Source of the DNA: Phlebotomus papatasi
Lineage: Eukaryota > Arthropoda > Insecta > Diptera > Psychodidae
Direction: 5' to 3'
Length of the DNA stretch: 64,000 nucleotides
Assembly: GCF_024763615.1 (NCBI RefSeq)
Contig: NC_077223.1
Location: forward strand, 89,032,627 to 89,096,626
Shown here: positions 1 to 9,700 of the stretch, piece by piece
Layout: each line of letters begins with the position of its first letter
How positions within the stretch are numbered: position 1 is the first letter of the stretch
Program-made: the position numbers and the translations under genes
Notes under the pieces: model-generated
What the model was told of the DNA's origin: nothing
What the model saw: the letters and a program-made list of their open reading frames with translations, nothing else
The model's database searches: none

Positions 1-156
1 TTACCACAAGACTTGTGAGAAATTACGGGAATTTGATTCAAAGTGCAATTTATTCTCACATAAATTCAGTTAGTTTTAAAAATATCGTTCGAATTTGGGA
101 GGTGAGAAATGTCAAAAATACCCCCCAATCGTTCGAATTTGAGAGACTCTACTGTA
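1..156. mobile_element. TA-flanked MITE, right part (cut by window edge)
   Basis: The sequence matches, base for base over most of its length, the right half of the complete element at 3309-3641, including the shared block ending in GAGAGACTCTACTGTA. The element therefore ends at the TA at 155-156. It has no coding capacity. The CAGTAGAG-type terminal repeat and TA boundary suggest mobilisation by a Tc1/mariner or pogo-type transposase (inference). Confidence 0.7.
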
Positions 157-469
157 GTCCATATTTGGTTTCAAATTTGACACTTGGGTCGCACTATAGT
201 CCATGTAATTTTTTAAAATTATCAACGATTTTTAGTATTGAAATTGCTCGACGGCTTCCACTTTCTTTGCGATTGTGGTACTTGTCCTTCCTCTCTTCAT
301 TATGGATCACAATTATCACAACTACTCAATTAATTTCGCCAAAAATATTAAAATAATTATGCATGTCGCATACTAAAAAACATAACCTAACTTAAAATCA
401 GTGTTTTGAAATCAACGGTCGATAAATTGTGGACTATAGAGCGATGGCCTATAGCGAGACTCTACTGTA
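155..469. mobile_element. MITE remnant with CTCTACTGTA right end
   Basis: The right end at 447-469 reads, in reverse complement, TACAGTAGAGTCTCGCTATA, the same terminal class as the neighbouring elements. A GGACTATAG-type block appears inverted near both sides (about 219-231 and 430-440). The left terminus is missing or disrupted where the 1-156 element abuts, consistent with insertion of one element into the other, though the left boundary is unclear. Confidence 0.45.
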
Positions 470-946
470 CTTTTACTCCGCGCTAAATTTCTTCTATGGC
501 CGATTCGGCCGATTCATTTAAAAGAAATCACCTGACGGTATGCATATATTATTCTCGATGCATAAAGCCATTTCGCGCGTTTTTTTTTCGGTCCCGAAAA
601 TGTGCATAATCCGGGGACTGAGTGTATTTGTTCTTTTTTGTAGGTTATTTTGGCCAGTAAAAAAATTAAATTAGTACATTTAAAAGAACTTTGAAAGAAG
701 TCAAATCGCCAGGTGTCTTGACAAATGGAAATTTTTTTTTTTTTTGTTGAAAAAATGTTCAGCTCCGTGAAACTACCCTACCCTCCCCTATTGTTCAAAA
801 CTTTATAATTTCAGGATACAAAATAGCCGAGTCACCCTGTATTGCTAATCCGAAACTAAACCCTAATGATTCTCATTGAAGAATTTCCCAGAACTTTCTT
901 TTAGGAAAAAAATCAATAAAAGAAATGCAATTAATGGTACGGAACA

Positions 947-952
947 TTTATT
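947..952 (-). promoter_or_regulatory. poly(A) signal of the AP-3 sigma transcript
   Basis: The plus strand reads TTTATT, which is AATAAA on the minus strand. It is the first such hexamer downstream of both the AP-3 sigma stop (1390) and the following 91-codon ORF (ends 1087), so the natural transcript should carry both reading frames. Assignment is by position and motif only. Confidence 0.55.
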
Positions 953-1086
953 ATCTTTTTTTCCTTTCAGCATTGCCTTCTGAACCTTCCTGTCCGGAAG
1001 TTCCGGAGGCCCTAAAAATATATTCCCACATAAAATAAAATATCAGTAGTCTCATTAGATATTGTGTTGTGGATGCCAGATGGGGT

Positions 1087-1389
1087 TTATTGCAGGAAAT
1101 CTCGCGTAGAGTCTCCCTTCGCAAGGGATCCCTCGGGTTCCAGGGAATTGATGCCGCCCAGGACCTCGTGGGTGGTGAAATTGAGTCGATAGGGATTGAG
1201 GGCGAGACTGCGCAGGGATTTGAGGACACGGAAGTCACTGGAGGGCGTGGGTAGGACTCTATCGTGGAGGATTTGGGGCGTATTTGAGGCCACGTCACTC
1301 TGATACAGTTCACCGATTTGAGACACGCTGGAGATGGGAGTGCATTCAATGGGGATGTACATTGCATGATGAGGATCATAGCTAATTGG
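1087..1389 (-). CDS. in-frame ORF after the AP-3 sigma stop: second cistron or readthrough extension
   Basis: Immediately after the AP-3 sigma TGA, the same frame stays open for 100 codons to a TAA at 1087-1089. The first ATG in this frame is at 1362, giving a 91-residue product starting MYIPIECTPISS and ending GDSTRDFLQ. By hand count about 65 percent of third positions are G or C, against very AT-rich surroundings, and the residue composition is protein-like (few repeats, balanced charges, PYRLNFTTHEVLGG segment). I do not recognise the family. There is no signal peptide, membrane segment or familiar motif. Two out-of-frame ATGs lie between the sigma stop and ATG 1362, which argues a little against simple reinitiation. 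The stop context TGA-C is a known leaky type, so a C-terminally extended AP-3 sigma is the main alternative. A separate gene with an upstream exon is also possible. Confidence 0.6.
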   Translation of the reverse strand, partial: PISYDPHHAMYIPIECTPISSVSQIGELYQSDVASNTPQILHDRVLPTPSSDFRVLKSLRSLALNPYRLNFTTHEVLGGINSLEPEGSLAKGDSTRDFLQ

Positions 1390-1804
1390 TCAGAATTTCA
1401 GATCTTTGATCGCTTGAGGCAGATCTGGCAATTTCATGTCTTTTATCTGCTGCGGAATGTTCATGCTCTTCACTGCACTCACGGCTCTGGCAGGGGCTGC
1501 TGATATTCCCGCCTCCTGCTTCACCAGTTTATTTTGATCCTCTATTCTGGCCAGGATATCTGCCATATTTGTCTGCAGCACCATTCCACCCATCACCAGT
1601 TCCGACAGGATGTGATGGACGGCATCAGCATGGAAAATCAGATCTAGCTCACAGACATTCTCGAAGCATTTGTCGAGAGTCTCCACGAAAACCTGGATTA
1701 AATCGAGAATCCCCAGCTCACTCTCCGACGAATCCACACAGAAGACAAAGTAGAGAGTAGCATAGTGCCTATAGATCAATTTGTAGTCCGATCCACCAAT
1801 TAGG
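1390..1804 (-). CDS. or: AP-3 sigma exon 3 (last)
   Basis: Begins after the acceptor TTGGCAG with the last base of a split serine codon, then LIGGSDYKLIYRHY, and runs to the TGA at 1390-1392. It carries the second half of the longin fold and the sigma-3 specific C-terminal tail. Confidence 0.95.
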
Positions 1805-2120
1805 CTGCCAAGAAATCATCCGGGAATTACAAACTCCTGCACAAAGAAATCTAAAACAAAGAATCCTACCTTCCACCTTCCAGGAAATTGCACACATTGT
1901 CATCTCGTTTTGACACCAGCTGGAATGTCTCCTTGATAATCTGTTGCTGCATATCTTCGCTCTATAAATAGAGAATTATCACTGCATTATCGGAAAATGT
2001 GGGGCCCACATCGTGACACCCTGATAACCTCATTTTGGATTCAAAACTCACAAAATATTGATAGAATTTCGACAGTCTGGGTTTTCCATGATTGTTAAAC
2101 ACTAGAATTGCCTTTATCAT
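1390..2120 (-). CDS. or: AP-3 adaptor complex sigma subunit (orange), complete, three exons
   Basis: Small (sigma) chain of the heterotetrameric AP-3 adaptor, which sorts cargo from endosomes to lysosomes and pigment granules; the Drosophila orthologue is the eye-colour gene orange. Exons are 2120-2052, 1961-1870 and 1804-1390, totalling 576 nt, i.e. 191 residues plus stop, against about 193 in animal orthologues. The product starts MIKAILVFNNHGKPRLSKFY, the clathrin-adaptor small-chain longin fold, and ends in a conserved tail (about residues 155-191) with the IKDMKLPDLPQAIKDLKF C-terminus. Junctions have GT/AG: donor GTGAGT after codon 23 (phase 0), and a 65-nt second intron (1805-1869) splitting a serine codon. 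The start is the family's usual start. It is divergent from zip, about 4.2 kb away. The stop is TGA followed by C, with an open frame beyond it (see separate entry). Confidence 0.95.
1870..1961 (-). CDS. or: AP-3 sigma exon 2
   Basis: 92 nt between an acceptor ending TTTATAG and a donor GTAGGATT. It encodes SEDMQQQIIKETFQLVSKRD and continues to FLEGG. Phase 0 in, phase 2 out. It is too short for a simple ORF scan, but the reading is unambiguous when joined. Confidence 0.93.
2052..2120 (-). CDS. or: AP-3 sigma exon 1
   Basis: 69 nt from ATG to the donor GTGAGT. It encodes the 23-residue N-terminus ending KFYQYF, the first two strands of the adaptor small-chain fold. The ATG is the conserved family start. 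Confidence 0.93.
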
Positions 2121-3308
2121 GATTAACTAAACTACTTAAACACTACTAATTTCATTTACAACCACGGAAATGAGAGAAAATATGCAAACAAACTTTTCTC
2201 AGAAAATTTTTGTTGACAATTCCAAAGGTTTCTTCTTTTTATTCCTTGGAACCTCAAAAGAGTCAATTTCACCTCAATTAAGACTCAAACCGCATTTACA
2301 ATATCCGAGACACAATTCACCTTTTCGCCGTAACTCGCCTTGCTCCTTTTGTTCACATTTTCAAATGAAAACGGAATTTCAGAAAAACATACAAAAAAGC
2401 AGATAAATTATTTTTTCAAAATATTATCAAAAGAAAAATTGGTAAGAAATTGTCACCTAAATTATTAAAATTCTAAAAATAACGTACAACAAGTATTGTA
2501 AAAAAGCTTGAAAAATAAATGGTTTAATGCCAAGGGGGAAATAATCGATCGGAAGGGTGTACAGAAGAACCCGAACAAATCGTCAGTTAAACCAGCATTT
2601 GTCGTATTGATTAAAAATGGCAGAGAATCAAATGAACTTTACAAAAGCAATGATTTTTTTAATCATTACTTTTGTAATATATAATTAACACTTTAAAACC
2701 GAAAATGGCATTTTACTCCAATTTTAAGTTTAGAGCTTCATATTAGGAATTTTATTCAACATTATGCTAAAGTGATAACACTAATGTGTAGAGAATTTCA
2801 TTAGCTTCCGTTTAGTCGAAAAAATAGCCTATTTAAAAAATAGGCAAAAAACCAAAAAATGGGAGTATAATACCAAATTCTGTTAAAATATCCCCCTTTT
2901 TATATGGAGTTGGCGTCAAAAATGAACATTTGAATGACCTTTTTACTACATAACATAAAATATGTTAACATTTTTGAGTTTTTTCACGATTCGAAAAAAT
3001 TACAAAAAATACGTGAGAGTGAGAATGTTAAAATACACACGGCTCTTCGTTATCCGGCACTTCATTATCAGGGTGACAGCTGCCAAACAGTGGGGGTTGA
3101 TGTATTCAAAACGATTTTTTTTACGAAACATGTAGTTTGTCCAGAGTGAATTAATGTGTTATTTTCATTTTAATTAAAGTTTTTGACACACAATCGTCCC
3201 ACTAAATGAAGCATAAACGTACCACAAAGAAAATAAAGAGTTCTAAAGGTTCTAGAACTGCTGTAGAAGTCTTATGAAACGAAAACCAATTGAAAAATTG
3301 TTTTTTTT

Positions 3309-3641
3309 TACAGTAGAGCCTCTCAAATCTGAATCTCTCAAATTCGAACGACGTTTGGATTCAAAATGTCAATTGTGAGGTTATATTAGAAAGTTCGAAT
3401 TCTTGATGAATGAAAATCATATTTATGTGCTTCTTCCTGAATGTTTACATACATTATGGTCGTGTAAAATGAAAAGGAAGTATGTTACCACTAAAACTTG
3501 CGAGAAAATACGGGAATTTGATTCAAAGTACAATTTAATATCACACAAATTTCGTTAGTTTTGAAAAAATCGTTCGAATTTGGGAGGTGAGAAATGTCAA
3601 AAATACCCCCCGAGCGTTCGAATTTGAGAGACTCTACTGTA
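3309..3641. mobile_element. complete TA-flanked MITE (333 bp)
   Basis: The left end TACAGTAGAGCCTCTCAAAT and right end GAGAGACTCTACTGTA form imperfect terminal inverted repeats, extended inward by an ATTCGAACG block on both sides. The flanking TA dinucleotides fit a TA target duplication. There is no coding capacity. A second copy's right half opens the window at 1-156. Confidence 0.8.
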
Positions 3642-4814
3642 TTAAGAATATCTATACTGGTATTTTATGCCAGTTTGGTATTTTACGTGATTTCTTGACT
3701 CGGGTTTTAAAGTGTTAAAAAAATAACCATAATCTGGTTCTCGATCGATTTTCCTATGGGAATTATTTCGACAGCAGACTCACACCATAAGTTCTCAAGG
3801 GAACAAAAAATAATTTTTTTACATATATTTTTTAGATTTTGGTATTCACTGGATGGTAGATGTAGATAAATTAAATTGTTTTATGAGTTGCGAAAAGCTT
3901 TTTAACTGATTTAAACCGTTCATAAATCATTTCAAAATATAACTTAAAATAGAAATATAAAACCTATAAAAGAGTGAAAGTCTGTCCTCCGACACACTTT
4001 TGCTTTGAGATCGCTAAATTTTATGAAATCAAAATTCGCGTCCCTTTCTTTCTCAAAAGATTTGCATAATTTTTTGAATTCTGATAATTAGAATTGTAGG
4101 ACAATTTGAAAATTAAATTTTTGACTACTTTGGAATCAAAAATTCGGGGGTTTCAATTTTTTTTAACGAAAGTTCTTAGGCCTAGCTATAATATACTAAA
4201 ATTTGAGATCGATCGATGCCAAAGGGGTAGAGTTATTGAGAAAACAAAATCTGTAAGTATTTCGAGACGGAAGACGGAGGGTGGGTGGTTTTTTCTGATA
4301 TCATCTTATTCTAGTCGCTCATCGATATTTAACCTTTGCCGACAACCGCTTGACGATATCTCTCCGTTCTCTCTCCAGAAATGGTTATATGATGGTTCGG
4401 ATGGACGGGACGTCCATGAAAATAGATTTTTAGCACATGTGATGAGCCTGTGAGTGTCAAAACGTGTATAAATCCAAAGTTTGGACCGCTCTGACGAGGT
4501 CTGATTTCACCTCGGACCACAAAAGCTCAAATTGAAAAGAATATTGAGTATTTTTTACGGTATTTCTGAAATTTATTTGAAAGAAATCTTCTGCGGGTAT
4601 GCAAATTTTCTGTATGCATTAAGCCTTCGCGCGATATTTTCGATCTTGAAAATATGTATAATCCCGGGATTCCCTGTTTCCGAAAAGATCGAAAAGCAAA
4701 AACATTTCTAGTATTTAAATGTTATGTTTATGGTTGTTTTTGTAAGAGTATCAAATTAAAAGAATGCGCAAATTTGCAAACTTATTTCATTCAAATATTA
4801 CGATATTTTATAAA

Positions 4815-5989
4815 TACAGTAGACTCTCGCTACAGTAGACTCTCGCTTATCCGTGGAACGGGACCGAAATGTCACACGGATTTTGAGAGTGATACACATC
4901 AAATTGTTTGAAATCTAACGATTTTTTTGTTTACATTGCAAATTTATGGAGTGAATTCTGATCTGACTGAATCGACATTCTCTCTAAACATGCGTACTGT
5001 CCAAAAAAGTTACAATGAGAAAGAATTAACAGTAGATAGAGCACATTTGCTTTAACAAAAAAAACCCAAAACGGGGAAAATATGTCAACAAAATTTTTAA
5101 AATTCAACTGTCTCACGGATTCTTTTATGTCACCCGGAAAAAGAGTCCACGGATAAGTGAGAGTCTACTGTACTTCGGCTCTTTTAAGATCGGGCTACTT
5201 TTAATTTCGGGCAGCGGTTACATTTGAAAAAAGTTTGTTGTCATTTTTTAAATTTGGCATGGTTTGTCTTAGTTTTGATGTGATTTTGCATTATTGAGGG
5301 ATTTTCATGCAATTTACGTTATATATGAGTGTATAAACTTAATATGAGTATGCACATGAATAAAAAATCGTTGCATTTCAAAAAGTTTGTCACCCCCCCA
5401 CCCGGCAAATTCTGCAGAAATTCGTCAGATTTGAATTACGAACTGCCGAAAAATCAGCAGCATTTCTGCAGAATTTTGTTCTAAGGTGGATCCGATCGTT
5501 GTATGAAAATTCTGCAGAATTTTCTGCAGAATTTCTATAGAAAATTTTAAAATTATCGGCAGAATTTCTTTAGAGTATTTAGATGATTTCTATATTTCTT
5601 CTACCCTTTCTAATGTTTCTAAACATTATTTCAACTACATAAAAATATCTATTTCAATTTATTTAAAATTCAATTTTTATTCAACAATTTTACGTGAATA
5701 CTCTCTTTTTTTACAATATTATTATAATGTTATAATACAATATTATTAAATCAGCCATAATAGAAAATACGAAGGGGAAGGAAATGGTTAGAAAACACGA
5801 AAGAAATTCGTGATGCTCACGAAGTCGCACGACTATCCCGAAGTCACACGAAGTATCCGATTGAATGACAAGAAACGTTAAAATTTCAAAAGTGAAGAAT
5901 TGCAGATCGAAGTTTTGCTGGGCCGAATTTCTGTCTAATTCGGGCGACATTTCGGTCGTATATGCCCGAATTTGAGAGAGTCTACTGTA
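4815..5989. mobile_element. CAGTAGACTCTCGC element interrupted by a nested MITE
   Basis: The left 16 bases (4815-4830, TACAGTAGACTCTCGC) are separated from the rest by the nested element at 4831-5172. The interior resumes at 5173 with CTTCGGCTCTTTTAAGATC and ends at a GAGTCTACTGTA right terminus. The same left end, uninterrupted, starts at 63942, and interior sequence recurs at about 14334-14640. The interior also holds a cluster of TTCTGCAGAA palindromes (about 5405-5570), perhaps another insertion. No intact transposase was found. Confidence 0.75.
4831..5172. mobile_element. nested TA-flanked MITE (342 bp)
   Basis: Ends are TACAGTAGACTCTCGCTTAT and, inverted, ATAAGTGAGAGTCTACTGTA, giving long terminal inverted repeats that also include the CCGTGG/CCACGG step. 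It sits exactly at the TA following CTCTCGC of the host element, so host sequence is restored on removing it with one TA. Confidence 0.82.
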
Positions 5990-6374
5990 TATTTAATAAA
6001 AATTAAAAGGGAAAACAAAAACTATTTTTAAAAAGTAATTGGTGTTTAATTTTAAGAAATAATAATTTAGTTTTAAGTTCAAAAGTTGCTTTTGGAAGTT
6101 ACAGGTAGAGAAAGTACGATTTTTCATATGTAATAAAATCATATTTGCAGTGTAATTTGTTTTTTTTTTAATGATTTTCGCTTTTAAAATTACTGGAAAA
6201 TGTCCATGAATTTATCTGATCTTATGGTTTATTGGGATGTTGTAAGAAGACACGTCGATGGAAATTTTTAAACGGTATGGATAACGACTGGACAATTCGT
6301 AGCAGTGTCGCAGGAATTTTTTTACTGGGTGGCGTTCCGCGAAGTTGACAGTTGCAAACGGAGTTGAGTTCACT

Positions 6375-6408
6375 TCAGTTGAAAGAAGAATCTTGTGGGA
6401 AAAGGTTG
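6375..6408 (+). promoter_or_regulatory. zip: zip core promoter: initiator plus DPE, TATA-less
   Basis: TCAGTT at 6375-6380 matches the arthropod initiator TCAKTY with A+1 at 6377. GGTTG at 6404-6408 matches the downstream promoter element RGWYV at exactly +28 to +32. No TATA box is seen near 6346. The site is about 250 nt upstream of the zip start codon, in DNA less AT-rich than its surroundings. Motif evidence only. Confidence 0.55.
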
Positions 6409-6507
6409 CGTGTGATTTGCTGAAGAAGGTGTGTGGAGTGAATCAGTGGAAAAATTAGCGGCTAAATTCCGCGTGTGTGATTTAAAATAGTGACTGCTCA
6501 ACATCCA

Positions 6508-6549
6508 ATGCACCATTGCTGGCCACTTTTGTGTTTGCCGTGTCGATAG
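6508..6549 (+). other. short upstream ORF in the zip 5' UTR
   Basis: This is the first ATG downstream of the predicted start site and opens a 13-codon frame ending in TAG. Its ATG has C at -3 (CCAATGC), a weak context, so most ribosomes could scan past to 6630. It may modestly tune zip translation (inference), provided this UTR is not spliced. Confidence 0.4.
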
Positions 6550-6629
6550 AACTCAAGTGTACAGGGATTATTGCCAGAGGAAAGTAGAAAAAATTGTGTT
6601 TCATTGTGCAAACGCTGCGCGAGGAAAAA

Positions 6630-6764
6630 ATGGCTAACGAAATGGCTGATCGGAATGATCCGGATCTCAAGTATTTGTCTGTGGAGCGGAGCCAATTCAA
6701 CGATCCCGCCACCCAGGCTGAGTGGACACAGAAACGCCTCGTCTGGGTGCCCCATGAGACACAG
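6630..6764 (+). CDS. zip: zip exon 1 (first coding)
   Basis: 45 codons from MANEMADRNDPDLKYLSVER to PHETQ, ending at the donor GTAACA in phase 0. It encodes the N-terminal extension and the start of the SH3-like subdomain. No Drosophila-style longer N-terminus is encoded contiguously, because an in-frame TAG precedes the ATG by 15 codons. Confidence 0.96.
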
Positions 6765-9700
6765 GTAACACCGGGGCGCGTCTGCCCAAAACCTTTTTGT
6801 TATCCTCTCACAGACGCTCTCTCTTGTGCACTTGAACCTCCGCCCCAGCCAAAGACCCCGCTCTGACTCAGTTTCCGCCGGAATTTCCAGTCTTCTGATA
6901 AGACAAGCACTTTTTACCTTCCCCGAATTGACGACTCATTCCTCTGCGGCAGCCACTTGGCCACAAAATCCACGGGAACAGTTCGTTCTAACTGCCCAAG
7001 TGGCGGCTGCCCAAGAAATTAATGAATTCTCGCAAAAGAGCCACTCTCTCGAGGGGCTCATGATTACGAAAGTCAAGTGCACACTTCCAATTCAAAATAA
7101 ATTTAGATTTTGCAGAAAAGAAATGGAATTACTATCATTAGCACCCGATACTACTTTTAATTCTTAGTTAGGGGACGTAGGGTACCGTTAAGGGCACCTT
7201 TGAAACAGTGCTTCTTCTATTTTTAAATAAAACTGGACCTTAACATGATTTATTTAGCTCCAGAAACCAATGTGAAGTGAAATTACATTATGGCCAGGCC
7301 CAATTTTATTTAAAAATAGGGAAAAGAGCCCTATTTCGAAGGTGTCCCAATTCAAAGTATCCCACTTTATTCTCCTACACAGTTTTAAAATAAATGCATA
7401 AATATTTTACGAACAAATTGGGTTAAATATAATCATTTATTCCAAGAGAATAAGAACAATTTTCTGATCTAATAAGAAAATTTGCTAAATCGGTTTAAGA
7501 TTTCAAACTAGTTGAATTAAAAAAAAATTGTTGGATTAAGTTTATCGTAGAATAAAACAAACTTCTATTATGGTCCTCAATTCTCTTAGTAATATACGGA
7601 TATTCTAATCTAATTACTTGATATAAATTACTAATAAAGGCTCTTGAAAAATATTCGCAAATTCATGCAGAAATAATAGAAGTTAGTTAAGCATAAAAGA
7701 AATTAAACATATAAAATTACAGAATCTTGTTCGGGAAATTGCAAATCATCATTCCAAAGTCAATTGCAAATCCTAAAGTTTACAAGTTTGTTTTAATAAT
7801 AATGATTTATTTTTTAATAACAATATAGTTCACAGCTTTCTTTTCTCAATTTATCAATTTTGATTAATTTTGCTACGGGTTAGTGGACTGTTTTTTAAAT
7901 AAATATTTTCTAAATTCCTTTGCATTTTTGTGTCGGAAGTAATACTTTCCAATAGGAAAAGAAAGAGGATGATATCAATTTTATAAATAGATAGCAATTG
8001 GGAACATACTTCAGACTGATAAGATACTTCATTGTCTAATCTAAGTTGAGATCTTAATGTTATTCACCGTTATGTTATTCACATTATAAACATTATGTTA
8101 TAGTCTGAATTGAGTTAAACTGGAAAATGACATTTTAGAATCATTGAACTATCGTTTAGTTTTTCGCGATTCAGATAAAAGAAGTAGAGGTGACTCACAA
8201 AGAAGTGTTGATATTATAGAGGAATTGATTTTTTTTACAATTCAATTTTTTATACGTAATAAAAATGGTTAAAACAACTTCATTTAATTATTGGACGTAG
8301 GTTTTTTCATTAATATTGGATGCAATTGGCTACAAGTTCGAGGTGTCCGTTTCAAAGTTAAAAATATGATTTGAAATTTAAATTTAGTGAAATTCAATCG
8401 ATTGAAATTCACCTCTTATTCTTTCAAACTGAAATAAGATATGTTTGTCTCTTTCTGTCAAAAATTGAAATTTCAATTTCATTTTCAATTTATATTTTAA
8501 TTTTCATTTGACAGAAAGAGACAGTTATATTTGATTTCAGTTTGAAAGAGTAAGTGCTAAATTTCAATCGATTGAATATATTCAATTCAGTGATATATAG
8601 GATATCACTCAATTGAAAAGGTGTGCCAGCGCTATTAATATTTAAAATTAAAATTTGATTAATTTTTAAAATTATTAAAAAAAAATATTTAAATGGTGTA
8701 AAATAGTTTTTTAGAACAGAGGAAGGTTAGATTTTTTTTGTTCAATCTGCATAATTTTTATACAAGACAAAATTCATGAAAGCATTTAACACTAAACTCT
8801 TTACTGGTATCAGTGAAATAGTTAATATTCTTCGAGTCTAAATGTAAATTAAATTATTTTAAAAACTATTAACTTTTCAAAAAAAAAATAAACTTTAAGA
8901 CTAGAAAATATTTTGAAATATGGATAAGAGATTTAAGAATCAATCCTCTGCTCCCAAATTTTGAGATAAAGGACGCCTGGTCCTTTATGATGTCTAAACA
9001 CTAGAAGCAATTTTCGTCAAAATTGCCTTTTTTTAAATCTGACGTTTCTGCCTACAAGGATAGGGAAAATTTTCTTTCAAAAGCCATTTTTTAAAGAAAT
9101 TTCTACTAGTGTGTATAGAGGCCATTATGGACGATTGGGTCACAGGTGACTCAAAAACCAAAATTTTTCTTATGGCCTTCTAAAGCAAAATTGAAATCAA
9201 ACAAACGTAAAATCAAAATTGCACGTAAATGGTCAAAACGTTACCTGGACAAAGTCATTTTGACATTATCCGGTTTTAAACGGTTCTTGCTTACCCCTGT
9301 TCTAAAGTTATGGTTCGCTTTAAAAAGCCAGAAAAATGATTTTTTCTGACAAACGTTGCTTTAATTGTCTCGTCTTTAAAGGGTTAAAGATTGAAGTTAA
9401 TTTTTTGTATCAAAATTTAAGAATTCCTATTCTGAGTTGAATGTGATCCTGAGTAAAATCATAATTAAATTTTCTAAAATTCAAGGTTTAAAAGGTCCTT
9501 CCGACCACCTTTAAAATTAAGGAAATCTTTAAAAAAAAGTTTGTGATTTCTTATTGTGAAGTTTGTTACATATTAGCTTAAATGATTAAAGAAATTTGAA
9601 AACGTAAAATTATAAAGAGAACTTCTGTTGGAAGTTATAGTTAGAATTTTATTGAATTATAGTCTTCTGATGTACCTGATTTTCTTTAAATGCATATGGC

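Larger units (their letters stand above)
2121..6374. other. intergenic region between the divergent AP-3 sigma and zip genes
   Basis: The AP-3 sigma promoter should lie just right of 2120 but no clear core promoter is visible. 2160-3300 is AT-rich unique-looking DNA with no convincing gene. The rest is largely transposon-derived (3309-3641, 4815-5989, annotated separately). The short reading frames present have low-complexity AT-driven composition and no recognisable family. Confidence 0.6.

Noticed and set aside
951..1379. 142-codon minus-strand frame overlapping the second AP-3 sigma frame
   Set aside because: It overlaps the 91-codon frame in another phase. The third-position bias belongs to the other frame, and its Pro/Ser-rich content is what an out-of-phase reading of coding DNA gives.
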